DNA from: Rhizobiaceae bacterium
Lineage (GTDB): Bacteria > Pseudomonadota > Alphaproteobacteria > Rhizobiales > Rhizobiaceae
Assembly: GCA_019635775.1 (NCBI GenBank)
Contig: JAHBYU010000001.1
Span: 868,001-932,000, forward strand
DNA: 64,000 nucleotides
Reading direction: 5' to 3'
The notes beneath the pieces were generated by a model, which saw nothing but the letters and a program-made list of their open reading frames with translations, made no database searches and had not been told where the DNA came from. Of the stretch, positions 1 to 8,648 are shown one piece after another (the first letter of the stretch is position 1; each line of letters starts with the position of its first letter). Both the position numbers and the translations under genes were made by a program.

Positions 1-249
1 CAGGTGGGCGGCGGCAAGGCCTGGATATCCTCCGTCAGCAAGGTCGCGGCGGCCGGAACGGCCATCGATATCCCGCTTGCACACAAGGACGAACTGTATA
101 TCCGCTCCCATTATGATGCGATCACATTTGCGGTTCCGGATGGCCCGCGCGCGGATGAGATACTGATCTGCGTCGCCGTCGCGTCTGGTCCCCGAGTGCA
201 TCAGCGCGTCGGTGGCAAGACCGTGGCGGACCTCAAAGCTGCCTCCTAA
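1..249 (+). CDS. Amino_synth (DUF1185)-like protein, 3' part only
   Basis: The frame is open from the first base, so this is the C-terminal 82 codons of a gene that begins outside the window. The visible part has a HKDELYIRSHYDA stretch followed by a PDGPRADEI segment and a VGGKTV ending. This matches my memory of the C-terminus of the Amino_synth (DUF1185) family, whose biochemical role is not established. It lies 24 bp upstream of the PEBP-family gene in the same direction. In Mesorhizobium loti two genes sit between the ring-opening oxygenase and the HMPDC decarboxylase, and this gene and the next occupy the equivalent place. A link to pyridine-ring catabolism is therefore inferred from context only. 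Confidence 0.55.
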   Translation, partial: QVGGGKAWISSVSKVAAAGTAIDIPLAHKDELYIRSHYDAITFAVPDGPRADEILICVAVASGPRVHQRVGGKTVADLKAAS

Positions 250-273
250 GGCAATCACAGAAAGGACAGTAGA

Positions 274-732
274 ATGCCCCTCAACATCAAGGACCTGAAG
301 ATCTCATCTTCGGATTTTCCGCCGCTCGGCAGGCTGCGGGACGAACACGCGGGTGACAAAGGTAACGTGTTGCCAAAGCTGACCATCAGCGGCGTTCCGG
401 CGGGGACAAAGGAACTCGCGGTCATCTGCCACGATCCGGATGCCCCGCTGGCGAATGGCTTCACCCACTGGACGGTCTATGGAATCGAGCCGTCAACAAC
501 CGACCTGTCAGATGCCCAGGAAAAATTCCGCGTCGGCCCCAATGGCGCAGGAGACAAGCAATATTACGGACCGCAGCCGCCCGCCGGCCATGGTGAGCAT
601 CACTATTATTTCTGGGTCTATGCGCTGGATACGAACGTTGAAGGAACGCCCACCCGGGAAGAGTTTCTGCAGAAATATGCAGACAACATCATCGAGCAGA
701 ACCGCATCGTGGGTCTGTACGAGAACAAGTGA
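274..732 (+). CDS. YbhB/YbcL-type PEBP (Raf kinase inhibitor-like) protein
   Basis: A 152-residue protein of the phosphatidylethanolamine-binding protein superfamily. The family signatures are clear: a DPDAP motif near residue 52 and a YYGPQPPAGHGEHHYYF segment near residues 98-114, which forms the anion-binding pocket in bacterial PEBPs. There is no signal peptide, so it is probably cytoplasmic. The start has a good AAGGA ribosome-binding site. Bacterial members have no agreed function. This one is embedded in the vitamin B6 degradation cluster, so it could bind a carboxylated pyridine intermediate, but that is inference from position alone. Confidence 0.85.
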   Translation: MPLNIKDLKISSSDFPPLGRLRDEHAGDKGNVLPKLTISGVPAGTKELAVICHDPDAPLANGFTHWTVYGIEPSTTDLSDAQEKFRVGPNGAGDKQYYGPQPPAGHGEHHYYFWVYALDTNVEGTPTREEFLQKYADNIIEQNRIVGLYENK

Positions 733-798
733 AATCTGCGGCGCCCGCCATCGACAACAACAAGAAGCGGTCGCGGCGTCGTTCATGGGAGCTTCATA

Positions 799-1518
799 GT
801 GAAAGACAACAATACCGAGCGCCGGGTTTTCGAGGAACTTGTAACAGCAACCAAGATCTTGCTGCACGAGGGCATCCTGGATACTTTCGGGCACATAAGC
901 GCCCGTGATCCCCAAGATCCGAACAGCTTCTTTTTGGCGCAGAAGCTCGCTCCGAGCCATATAACGGCGGACGACATCCAGCGTTTCAATCTTGACGGCG
1001 AGACGTCCGACAATCGACCGTCCTATCTGGAACGCTACATCCACAGCGAAATCTACAAGGCCCGACCAGACGTCCAGTGCGTGCTGCACAGCCATTCGCC
1101 GGCAGTCCTGCCGTATTGCTTTGTCGATCAGCCGCTTCGACCAGTCACCCACATGGGCGCGTTTATGGGCGAAGCTGTTCCGGTCTACGACATCCGGGAC
1201 AAGCAGGGTGACGAAACGGATCTCTTCGGGGGCAGCCCAAGCGTGTGCGCGGACATTGCCGAAAGCCTCGGAGACCAGACCGTGGTCCTCATGGCCCGGC
1301 ACGGCGTAGTAAATGTCGGGAGTTCCGTTCGCGAGGTGGTGTTCCGTGCCTTCTACCTCGAGCAGGAGGCGAAAGCGCTCACGGCAGGCCTTCGGATCGG
1401 CAAGATCAAGTACCTCACGCCGGGCGAGGTGAAGACGGCAGGGCAATTGGTGGGCAAGCAGATCGACAGGGGATGGGATCACTGGTCGATGCGGCTTCGC
1501 CAAGCAGGCCTGGCCTAG
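799..1518 (+). CDS. 3-hydroxy-2-methylpyridine-4,5-dicarboxylate 4-decarboxylase (class II aldolase fold)
   Basis: A 239-residue class II aldolase/adducin-family protein. The metal-binding histidines are visible in the HSHSPAVLP motif (about residue 95) and in ARHGVVNVG (about residue 170), and the N-terminal GHISARDP motif is typical of the fold. Automatic annotation would call it an aldolase or ribulose-phosphate epimerase. However, it sits directly upstream of 4-pyridoxate dehydrogenase and FHMPC dehydrogenase, exactly where the M. loti decarboxylase (mlr6791) lies. It should remove the 4-carboxylate to give 2-methyl-3-hydroxypyridine-5-carboxylate. The start is GTG, preceded by a GGGAG site. 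Family is certain; substrate is inferred from synteny. Confidence 0.82.
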   Translation: MKDNNTERRVFEELVTATKILLHEGILDTFGHISARDPQDPNSFFLAQKLAPSHITADDIQRFNLDGETSDNRPSYLERYIHSEIYKARPDVQCVLHSHSPAVLPYCFVDQPLRPVTHMGAFMGEAVPVYDIRDKQGDETDLFGGSPSVCADIAESLGDQTVVLMARHGVVNVGSSVREVVFRAFYLEQEAKALTAGLRIGKIKYLTPGEVKTAGQLVGKQIDRGWDHWSMRLRQAGLA

Positions 1519-1612
1519 CCTTTGACGACTACATGGAGGGACGTGGCGTCTGCCATGATCTTCCAGCCTCAATTTCAATGGTTCTCTGGTGTCGAAACAC
1601 CAGAGGCAAGCG

Positions 1613-3253
1613 ATGAAGTCCAGTATGCCTAACGCAGAAAGCTACGACTACGTCATCGTTGGGGCCGGATCGGCAGGTTGCGTACTTGCCAACCGGTTGA
1701 GCGCGAACCCCAAGTGCTCGGTGCTTTTGCTTGAGGCAGGCGGCTGGGATCGCGACCCCATGATCCACATCCCCCTTGGCTGGGGAAAGATCCTGACCGA
1801 GCGCCGTCACGACTGGATGTATTTTTGCGAGCCGGAGGAGAATGTCGGCGGGCGCAGAGTCGAGTGCGCGCGCGGCAAGGTTATCGGCGGATCTTCGTCG
1901 ACCAACGCCATGGCTTATGTTCGTGGAAATCGGGGCGACTATGATCGCTGGGCAGCCAATGGCCTGAGCGACTGGTCCTATGAGAAGGTCCTTCCCTATT
2001 TCCGCAAACAGGAAAGCTGGGAAGGCGGGGAGAGCCGCTACCGTGGCGGATCGGGGCCGGTCAATACCCAGTTCTGCCGCTACAAGGATACTCTGATCGA
2101 CGCGTTTGCTGAAGCAAGCAGACAAGCAGGCTACGGACAGACAGACGACTATAACGGCGCACACCAGGAGGGTTTTGGCCGCCTTCAGATGACGATTGCC
2201 AATGGGAGGCGCGCCTCCACGGCGTCCGCGTATCTGCGGCCCGCAATGAAGCGTCCCAACCTCACCGTCCTTACCGAGGCCATGGCGACAAGCGTCGTGT
2301 TTTCCGGGACGCAAGCTACCGGCGTAACGATCAATCATCGCGGAGACGAACGGACGATCACGGCGCGGAAGGAGGTCCTGCTTGCCGGTGGAGTAATAAA
2401 CACACCGCAGCTCCTGATGCTTTCGGGTATCGGCGATCCTGAGGAACTGGCGGCGCATGGGATTCAGGCACGGGTCAATCTCCCCGCCGTCGGCAAGAAT
2501 CTGCAGGACCACGTCTCGGTCATCCTGATGTACAGGCGCAAGAACCAAGGCCCGTTCCTGCGCAACATGCGGGCGGATCGGATTGCCCTCGACTTCATCA
2601 AGACATACCTGACGGGAAAAGGCTTTTCGGGTGACGTGCCGGGCGGCGTCGTCGCGTTCCTGAAGAGCGATCCTGAACGTCCCTTACCGGATGTGCAACT
2701 CCTCTTCACCGCCGCGCCGCTGGCTGCATGGCCTTATTTCAAGCCGTTCAAGGAGCCGTTTGCTGACGGGTTCGCAACGCGGATCGTGGCGACGCAACCC
2801 GAGAGCCGGGGAGCGGTCAAGCTGGCTTCTCGCGACCCGTCAGCCGCACCGCTGATCCACCAGAACTTCCTGGCTTCTCCCAGGGATTGGGAATCATTGC
2901 GGGCGGGCTTTCGGGTAGCAAGGAATCTCGCCGCGCAACCCGCCATGGAGCCTTTCATTGCCGCGGAGTTCTTTCCGGGACCGAAATGCCAGAGCGACGA
3001 AGAGATCGACGAACACATCCGCAAAACGTCGATCACAGTGCATCATCCTGCCGGAACCTGCCGCATGGGCGCAGATGCCGCCTCTGTTGTCGACCCGGAA
3101 CTGCGCGTGCGCGGGGTGGCTGGGTTGAGAGTGGTAGACGCGTCCGTCATGCCCGATCTGGTTTGCGGCAACATCAACGCAGCGGTGATCATGATCGCTG
3201 AGAAAGCCTCCGACCTGATTGCAAACACGACAGAAGCAAGAGAGGCAGCCTGA
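1613..3253 (+). CDS. 4-pyridoxate dehydrogenase, GMC-family flavoprotein
   Basis: A GMC oxidoreductase of about 546 residues with an N-terminal dinucleotide-binding motif ([17 protein letters not shown]), a [14 protein letters not shown] flavin motif and the C-terminal [10 protein letters not shown] active-site signature. Generic annotation would be choline or alcohol dehydrogenase. Its place between the HMPDC decarboxylase and FHMPC dehydrogenase identifies it as the counterpart of M. loti mlr6792. That enzyme oxidises the 5-hydroxymethyl group of 4-pyridoxate to the aldehyde FHMPC. An upstream in-frame start exists at 1589, but 1613 has the better GAGGC site. The stop codon overlaps the next start (TGATG), indicating translational coupling. 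Confidence 0.82.
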   Translation: MKSSMPNAESYDYVIVGAGSAGCVLANRLSANPKCSVLLLEAGGWDRDPMIHIPLGWGKILTERRHDWMYFCEPEENVGGRRVECARGKVIGGSSSTNAMAYVRGNRGDYDRWAANGLSDWSYEKVLPYFRKQESWEGGESRYRGGSGPVNTQFCRYKDTLIDAFAEASRQAGYGQTDDYNGAHQEGFGRLQMTIANGRRASTASAYLRPAMKRPNLTVLTEAMATSVVFSGTQATGVTINHRGDERTITARKEVLLAGGVINTPQLLMLSGIGDPEELAAHGIQARVNLPAVGKNLQDHVSVILMYRRKNQGPFLRNMRADRIALDFIKTYLTGKGFSGDVPGGVVAFLKSDPERPLPDVQLLFTAAPLAAWPYFKPFKEPFADGFATRIVATQPESRGAVKLASRDPSAAPLIHQNFLASPRDWESLRAGFRVARNLAAQPAMEPFIAAEFFPGPKCQSDEEIDEHIRKTSITVHHPAGTCRMGADAASVVDPELRVRGVAGLRVVDASVMPDLVCGNINAAVIMIAEKASDLIANTTEAREAA

Positions 3254-4182
3254 TGATCCGTCAAATCGCCATCATTGGACTGGGCACCATGGGGCCAGGC
3301 ATGGCAGCCCGTCTCGCCAGGGGCGGCCTGCAAGTCACCGCGTATGACGTTGCCCCGGCAGCAATCGAGCGGGCGCGAACCATGCTGGGCTCGGCAGAGA
3401 CGGTCCTCGACAGCCTCGGCATTGCCCCACCGGCAGCGGGTGCCGGCACGGTTCGTTTAACGGACGATATCGGCGATGCCGTGACTGGGGCTGACCTTGT
3501 CATCGAGAACGTTCCTGAAAATTTGTCGATCAAGGCAGACGTATATCGCGCAATCGATGGTCTTGTTGCATCGGACACGATTGTCGCTTCGGATACTTCG
3601 GGAATTCCGATCACCAAGTTGCAGGCCCATATCTCCAACCCGGCGCGCATGGTTGGCATGCACTGGTCGAACCCGCCCCACATCATACCGATGATCGAGG
3701 TGATCGGAGGCGAGCACACCGCACCGGAGACGATACATGCGGTGAGGGACTTCATCCGTTCGCTCGGCTTGTTGCCTGTCGTAGTGAAGAAGGACGTACC
3801 AGGCTTCGTAGAGAACCGGGTGCTCTACGCATTGCTTCGCGAGGTGGTCGACCTGGTCGAGCGCGGCGTGATTGAGCCCGAGGATATCGATACCTGCGTT
3901 TCGTGGGGCATCGGCTACAAGCTGGCCGTTGTCGGTCCCATGGCTTTGCTCGATATGGCTGGGCTCGATATCTACAATTCGGTTTCGACATTCCTGAATT
4001 CGGACCTTTCGGACCGAAAGGATGTAGCTCCCTTGATCGGCGGCAAGATCGAGGAAGGTATGCTGGGCATCAAGTCGGGCAAGGGCATCTATTCCTACAC
4101 GCCTGAGCGCATAGCCCACCTACAGCGCGAGCGCGCACGCAAGCTTGTCGCGATCCGCCGCATCCTTGAGGGGAGCGACTGA
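3253..4182 (+). CDS. FHMPC 5-dehydrogenase (hydroxyacyl-CoA dehydrogenase fold)
   Basis: A 309-residue protein with an N-terminal Rossmann motif (IAIIGLGTMGPGMAA) and a 3-hydroxyacyl-CoA dehydrogenase C-terminal domain. The sequence is strikingly like the crystallised M. loti 5-formyl-3-hydroxy-2-methylpyridine-4-carboxylate dehydrogenase (mlr6793), for example in MHWSNPPHIIPMIEVI (about residues 136-151) and VKKDVPGFVENRVLYALLRE (about residues 178-197). It uses NAD to convert FHMPC to the dicarboxylate HMPDC. The start overlaps the end of the GMC gene. Automatic pipelines are likely to mislabel it as a fatty-acid enzyme. Confidence 0.88.
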   Translation: MIRQIAIIGLGTMGPGMAARLARGGLQVTAYDVAPAAIERARTMLGSAETVLDSLGIAPPAAGAGTVRLTDDIGDAVTGADLVIENVPENLSIKADVYRAIDGLVASDTIVASDTSGIPITKLQAHISNPARMVGMHWSNPPHIIPMIEVIGGEHTAPETIHAVRDFIRSLGLLPVVVKKDVPGFVENRVLYALLREVVDLVERGVIEPEDIDTCVSWGIGYKLAVVGPMALLDMAGLDIYNSVSTFLNSDLSDRKDVAPLIGGKIEEGMLGIKSGKGIYSYTPERIAHLQRERARKLVAIRRILEGSD

Positions 4183-4184
4183 TC

Positions 4185-4739
4185 ATGGCGCCGATGGACG
4201 GAAGGTCTCAAGAGCGGAGTGGTCGTCAACCGGCACTTGCCGGTTTCGCCAAGTCGGCGATGAGCTGGCTTCATACGCTTTTGGGGCTGACCTTGCTGTT
4301 CGTCGTAGCCATCAACGTTGTGAACGCGACCAGCCGCTACCTGTTCGGATTCTCGCCCGTCGGCGCCGACGAGCTGATGGTCTATCTCGTGATATGGGCT
4401 GTCATGATCGCCGCGATCGTTTCGTTGATCCTGCGTGCCCACATCAATGTCAACCTGTTGCCGCTCTATACGAAAGGCCGGGTTCGTCATCTGCTTCATG
4501 TGATCCATAGCGCAGCCGCCGTGTTTGCCTGTGGTTACGCGACCTATTCGGCATGGCTCTTTGTTGCCAGGATTTCCCAGCTTGGCGTCAAGAGCATGGG
4601 GCTTGGCCTGCCCATGACCATCCCGCACGCCGCATTGCTGATCGGCTTTGCCGGCCTCACGGTCACCGGAGCCGCGATGCTGATCCGGGACGGCCTGGCT
4701 CTGATCCGCAACACGCCGCATACCGAGGTGGGGTCATGA
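4185..4739 (+). CDS. TRAP transporter small permease (DctQ-like)
   Basis: A 184-residue integral membrane protein with four predicted hydrophobic segments (near residues 28-48, 60-80, 100-125 and 140-160). It contains the DctQ-type NATSRYLFGFSPVGADELMVY segment (start about residue 46). It begins 2 bp after the FHMPC dehydrogenase and overlaps the large permease gene by 4 bp (ATGA), so one polycistronic mRNA is likely. It should form the membrane part of a tripartite secondary importer together with the next two genes. Substrate specificity cannot be read from sequence. Position between B6-degrading enzymes suggests a pyridine carboxylate or B6 vitamer. Confidence 0.88.
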   Translation: MAPMDGRSQERSGRQPALAGFAKSAMSWLHTLLGLTLLFVVAINVVNATSRYLFGFSPVGADELMVYLVIWAVMIAAIVSLILRAHINVNLLPLYTKGRVRHLLHVIHSAAAVFACGYATYSAWLFVARISQLGVKSMGLGLPMTIPHAALLIGFAGLTVTGAAMLIRDGLALIRNTPHTEVGS

Positions 4740-6010
4740 TCCTGTCTCTTGCCGTGCTGCCGCTCCTGCTGCTTGTTATCGGAACGCCGGTATTCTTGGC
4801 CTTCCTTACGGCTGTCGCTGTGACGATGATATTCGTCATACCCCTGCCGCCTGTGGCCCTCCAGCAGGTTATGTTTGGGGGACTCGACAACTACGCCCTC
4901 CTGGCGATCCCCTTCTTCGTTTTTGCAGGCGAGTTGATGAGCGCGAGCGGCATCGCGAACCGGTTGATCAACTGGGCTATGGCGATGGTCGGTCGCGTGC
5001 CGGGAAGCCTTGGCGTTGCGACGGTCGGCGCCTCGACAGCGATCGGCGCGATCAGCGGATCCAGCGTTGCCGCGGTCGCCGCTCTAGGCAAGACACTTTA
5101 TCCCAAACTCGTTGCATCGGGTTACGGCAAGGAGAGGGCAGGCGGATTGCTCGCATCCGGCGGCGCCATTGACATCGTCATTCCTCCGAGCATCGCGATG
5201 ATCCTCTACGGCCTTGCGGCGGAACAATCGATCCCACGGTTATTCATGGCCGGCGTGATTCCCGGGCTGTTGATGGCGGCGATGATGGCCAGCTTCGTCG
5301 TCATAGTTGCAGTGAGAAACGGCATCCCCCCGAGCGAGCAATCCTTCGATCCTGCGGCCGCCTGGAAGGCGACAAGAGAGGCGTTCTGGGCGCTTCTCAT
5401 GCCGGTCTTTGTTCTCGGCGGAATCTATTACGGACTCTTTTCGCCAACCGAGGCGGGTGGCTTTGCTTGCGTCTACGCGATCACGCTCGCGCTTTTCGTC
5501 TATCGCACGATGACCGTGCGAGAAATTGTGCGAGCGGCCGGCAATGCAGCGATCCTGTCGGGCCAGATCATGATCATAGTGGCGGCCGCCAGCGTGATGA
5601 CCTGGGTGGTGACCACGCAGGGTGTCCCGCAGGCAATCATCGCCTGGATCAACGCGCTTCAGCTTCATCCGCTCGCCTTCCTGCTCGCGGTCAACATCGT
5701 GCTTCTGGTGATAGGCTGCTTCCTCGATCCGACTTCGGCCATCCTCGTCTTCGCGCCTCTGCTGGTGCCGATCGCGATCTCACTGGGAATAGATCCGATC
5801 CATTTCGGCATCGTGATGACGGTCAACCTGGCAATCGGGATGTTCACACCACCCTTCGGCCTGAACATCTTCGTGGCGCAGTCGGTTACTGGAATTCCTG
5901 CGCATTCGCTGTATCGCGGTGTCGCACCTTTCGTTGTCTTGCTCGTGCTTGCGCTGCTGATAATCACCTATGTTCCGGCGTTGTCTCTGACGCTCGGTTC
6001 CAACCTATGA
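4736..6010 (+). CDS. TRAP transporter large permease (DctM-like)
   Basis: A 424-residue polytopic membrane protein of the DctM/IT superfamily with about 12 hydrophobic segments. A SGSSVAAVAALGKTLYP segment (about residue 105), a GGAIDIVIPPS motif (about residue 142) and TVNLAIGMFTPPFGLNIFV near the C-terminus are characteristic of the family. The ATG at 4736 overlaps the stop of the small subunit gene. An open frame continues further upstream inside the small-subunit gene, but it has no support as coding sequence. The protein is the transport channel of the tripartite system. Confidence 0.92.
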   Translation: MILSLAVLPLLLLVIGTPVFLAFLTAVAVTMIFVIPLPPVALQQVMFGGLDNYALLAIPFFVFAGELMSASGIANRLINWAMAMVGRVPGSLGVATVGASTAIGAISGSSVAAVAALGKTLYPKLVASGYGKERAGGLLASGGAIDIVIPPSIAMILYGLAAEQSIPRLFMAGVIPGLLMAAMMASFVVIVAVRNGIPPSEQSFDPAAAWKATREAFWALLMPVFVLGGIYYGLFSPTEAGGFACVYAITLALFVYRTMTVREIVRAAGNAAILSGQIMIIVAAASVMTWVVTTQGVPQAIIAWINALQLHPLAFLLAVNIVLLVIGCFLDPTSAILVFAPLLVPIAISLGIDPIHFGIVMTVNLAIGMFTPPFGLNIFVAQSVTGIPAHSLYRGVAPFVVLLVLALLIITYVPALSLTLGSNL

Positions 6011-6027
6011 AATTCAAGGGGACTTGC

Positions 6028-7035
6028 ATGCTTTCCAGACTTTTCAAAGCCGCCGCAATCACCACCGCGATCGCGTTGACTCCGTGTGTTGCCGCGCAGG
6101 CGCAGAGCACGATGAAACTGGCTTCTGCCACGATCAACGACGTGCAGCATGAATGGCAGAAAGTCTTTGCCAAGGAACTCCAGGCTCGCGTCGGCGATGC
6201 GGTCAAGACAGAAATCTATCCGGCCAGCCAGCTTGGCGCGATCCCGCGTATGGCCGAGGGTGTGCTGCTTGGCACCATCGAGGCGTTCACCACGCCGACC
6301 TCCTTTATGACCAACGTCGATCCTCGGTTCCAGGCCTTTGATGTCCCCGGCCTTTTCAAGACTCCCGATGACGTCCATGCGGCGATCCACGATCCGGACT
6401 ACCGTGCTCATCTCGAAGAACTGTTCCTCGATAAAGGCCTCCGTGTGATCGGTGCGATCTACAACAGCCCAACTGTTGTATTCACGATGAAGGACGTGAC
6501 GGCGCTCGATGGCCTGAAGGGGCTCAAGATTCGGACGTTCGCTTCCCCGCTCCAGATAAAGCCGATGGAAATGCTGGGGGCAATACCGCTTCCACTAGCC
6601 CTGACAGAGGTTGTTCCACAGCTTGAATCGGGGGGCCTTGATGGCATGCTGGTTGGCATGCCGATCCTTACGGCCTTTAAATATTATGACGTAGGCAAGA
6701 ACATCCTCGACCTGCGCTTCGCCGAGATTGTCTCGATGACGGTCGTGAATGAAGATTGGTTCCAGATGCAGACGCAAGAGGTGAAGGCTGCCATCGTCGA
6801 GGCTGGTCGCGCGGCTGAGAACCAAGTCTTTCCTTGGGGCGTCGAGAACGTCCAGAAGACGTATAAGGTGTGGACCGAAAATGGCGGTAAGGTCAACGAG
6901 TTGTCGGCCGCCGACCAGGCCAAGATGGAAGCCGACTTCTCGAAGCTTTCAGCTGAACTGCTGGCCGCGGAGCCGGCCGTCCAGGCCGAATACGATAGAC
7001 TGCGCGCGCTGGTTGACGAAAAGGCCAAGCCGTGA
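6028..7035 (+). CDS. TRAP transporter periplasmic solute-binding protein (DctP-like)
   Basis: A 335-residue protein with a cleavable signal peptide (LSRLFKAAAITTAIALT... ending in AQA) and a DctP fold. The conserved arginine region is near GLKIRTFASPLQIKPMEMLG (about residues 161-180). I chose ATG 6028 because an AGGGGA site lies 8 bp upstream; an ATG at 6007 that overlaps the permease stop is the alternative. It is the third component of the TRAP system and decides its specificity. The binding pocket arginine suggests a carboxylate ligand, so 4-pyridoxate or another pyridine acid is a reasonable but unproven candidate. Confidence 0.9.
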   Translation: MLSRLFKAAAITTAIALTPCVAAQAQSTMKLASATINDVQHEWQKVFAKELQARVGDAVKTEIYPASQLGAIPRMAEGVLLGTIEAFTTPTSFMTNVDPRFQAFDVPGLFKTPDDVHAAIHDPDYRAHLEELFLDKGLRVIGAIYNSPTVVFTMKDVTALDGLKGLKIRTFASPLQIKPMEMLGAIPLPLALTEVVPQLESGGLDGMLVGMPILTAFKYYDVGKNILDLRFAEIVSMTVVNEDWFQMQTQEVKAAIVEAGRAAENQVFPWGVENVQKTYKVWTENGGKVNELSAADQAKMEADFSKLSAELLAAEPAVQAEYDRLRALVDEKAKP

Positions 7036-7055
7036 TCGCGTTGGCCAGCACACGA

Positions 7056-7463
7056 CTACCAACAGTTCAGGCGGTCACCTTCGGCGCGGCAGTCAAACTG
7101 TCGGGCCTGGGGTTGGTCGCGGGCAAGGCTGACATCCCAACGCGTTTCGTAGGTCCGGCCCGCAAGGCCGCACCATGCACGTTCCGCAGGCAGAGCTTCA
7201 CCGCGCCTGTTAATCACCGCCCATGTGCCAGTCGCCGGTTCGAAGTGCAGATCCAGGTTCGCGCCTTCGCCGGGCTCAATTCGCGCGAGATCCGTGGCGA
7301 ACCAATGCGCGATTTCGGCCTGGCAAAGGATCGGGGCTTCGCCGGAATTGTGAATCTCTACCGGGACGGAAACGAGGCCGTCGCGCTCAACGGTCTTCCC
7401 TGCGGTCGCGGGGGTGGCCAGCATTTGAAATATTGTAACAGTAAAAAGGAGGAGCGATCTCAT
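7056..7463 (-). CDS. small exported protein of unknown function in the B6 cluster
   Basis: A 135-residue protein with a signal peptide (RSLLLFTVTIFQMLATPATA, cleavage near residue 21). The mature part contains four cysteines (about 47, 98, 125 and 134), enough for two disulfides. A perfect GGAGG ribosome-binding site precedes the ATG, which is the main reason to believe this frame rather than its longer extension or the overlapping plus-strand frames. It is the only minus-strand gene in the first 15 kb. It converges with the TRAP solute-binding gene (20 bp apart) and diverges from the BMP-family gene. I do not recognise a family. A role in B6 binding at the cell surface would be speculation. 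Confidence 0.72.
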   Translation of the reverse strand: MRSLLLFTVTIFQMLATPATAGKTVERDGLVSVPVEIHNSGEAPILCQAEIAHWFATDLARIEPGEGANLDLHFEPATGTWAVINRRGEALPAERAWCGLAGRTYETRWDVSLARDQPQARQFDCRAEGDRLNCW

Positions 7464-7550
7464 AAAAATGCCTCCAGAGTGAGTTAACGCTGAAGAATAT
7501 AGAAATATACATGCTGGTAAACTGGGAATATGAAACAAAGGGAGAATAAA

Positions 7551-8588
7551 ATGAAAGGTTTGGTAAAGCGCAGCATGCTGGCGGCTATGGCGGCGACGTT
7601 CATGGCTGGCGCATCGATAGCTGCAGAGGTGAAGTCGATCGCTATCATGACGCCTGAAGAAGGTACCGATTTCGGTTGGAACCAGCAGGGCGTCGATGCT
7701 GCCAAGGCTGCTGCAGAGGCTGCTGGCGTTGAGGTGATTGTCGCGTCGGGCCTCGGCTACGGCGACGTTCGTCCCGCATTGCGTGAGATCGCCGCAGACG
7801 GAGCGAGTCTGATTATCGCTCATGCAAGCGGCTACGCTACTTCCGCGCCTGAAATCGCCGAAGAGACGAAGGTTCCGGTTGCCATTGTCGATTCTCCGAA
7901 TGCGCTGAAGGCTGGCTTGGTCGCCGACTATACGCTGAGTGGCCATGAAGGTGCATATCTCGCCGGTCGAATGGCAGCGAAGATGAGTCGGTCCAAGCAT
8001 GTCGGCATCGTCGTTTCGGGCGAGCCTCCGTCATGGAACTCGCAGTCAGCGGCGTTCGCCGAAGGCGTGAAGGCCGAGAACCCGGACGTGAAGATCACTT
8101 ACGCGGTGATCGGACCAGCCGCCTATAGCGACGCAGCCGGTGGCCGCCGCGTCACCGAAAGCGTGATCGCAGCCGGCGCCGACATCATCTTCGGTCAGGG
8201 CAACGGATCGAGCTTCGGCATGTTGCAGGCGGTGGAAACCACCAAGGCTGCAGATGGCGGCAAGGTGTTGTTCATAGACGTGATCGGCGACAAGACCTCC
8301 GTTGGGAAAGGCTTCCTGCTGAGCTCGGTGGTCTGGGACATCACTCCGGTCTACTCGGCAATGATCAAGGATCTGCAGGACGATACCTTTGGCACCAAGC
8401 GCTACGCCATCGGCCTCGCCGACGATTCGGTGAAACTGCTGAAGACGGACCAGATTCCGGATGATGTATGGGCCGAGATCCAGAAGATCCGGGAGCAGAT
8501 GATCTCTGGCGAGATCAAGGTAGAACCGGTCTTCGAGGCGACAGCGGTACGCGCGTTGATGACCGACGTATCGGCGGCGCCTCAATAA
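7551..8588 (+). CDS. BMP-family ABC transporter substrate-binding protein
   Basis: A periplasmic binding protein of about 345 residues of the basic membrane protein (BMP/Med) family, usually linked to nucleoside and other small heterocycle uptake. It starts with a signal peptide (about residues 1-24, ending in SIAA) followed by VKSIAIMTPEEGTDFGWNQQ, typical of this family. I preferred ATG 7551 because GGGAG lies just upstream; an in-frame ATG at 7530 is possible. It heads an operon with a double-ABC ATPase and two permeases that continues into three B6-catabolic genes, so a B6 vitamer is the likely cargo (inference). Confidence 0.9.
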   Translation: MKGLVKRSMLAAMAATFMAGASIAAEVKSIAIMTPEEGTDFGWNQQGVDAAKAAAEAAGVEVIVASGLGYGDVRPALREIAADGASLIIAHASGYATSAPEIAEETKVPVAIVDSPNALKAGLVADYTLSGHEGAYLAGRMAAKMSRSKHVGIVVSGEPPSWNSQSAAFAEGVKAENPDVKITYAVIGPAAYSDAAGGRRVTESVIAAGADIIFGQGNGSSFGMLQAVETTKAADGGKVLFIDVIGDKTSVGKGFLLSSVVWDITPVYSAMIKDLQDDTFGTKRYAIGLADDSVKLLKTDQIPDDVWAEIQKIREQMISGEIKVEPVFEATAVRALMTDVSAAPQ

Positions 8589-8598
8589 CGTTGCCTTG

Positions 8599-8633
8599 GC
8601 GGAAGGGGCACTGGCCCCTTCCGCATTCTTTTT
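8599..8633 (+). terminator. intra-operon hairpin with T-run after the binding-protein gene
   Basis: A perfect 11-bp stem (GCGGAAGGGGC and its complement) closes an ACTG loop and is followed by ATTCTTTTT. It lies 10 bp after the BMP binding-protein stop and 16 bp before the ATPase start. Such partial terminators or 3' stabilisers commonly allow a binding protein to be made in excess over its ATPase and permeases. That effect here is inferred. Confidence 0.75.
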
Positions 8634-8648
8634 CAGGTTGGATTGAAG

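Noticed and set aside
508-1578. 356-codon minus-strand open frame
   Set aside because: It is antisense to the PEBP and decarboxylase genes, which have clear family motifs; high GC content creates long shadow frames.
1613-3253. Choline dehydrogenase
   Set aside because: GMC family is right, but there is no betaine pathway gene nearby and the context is the 4-pyridoxate route.
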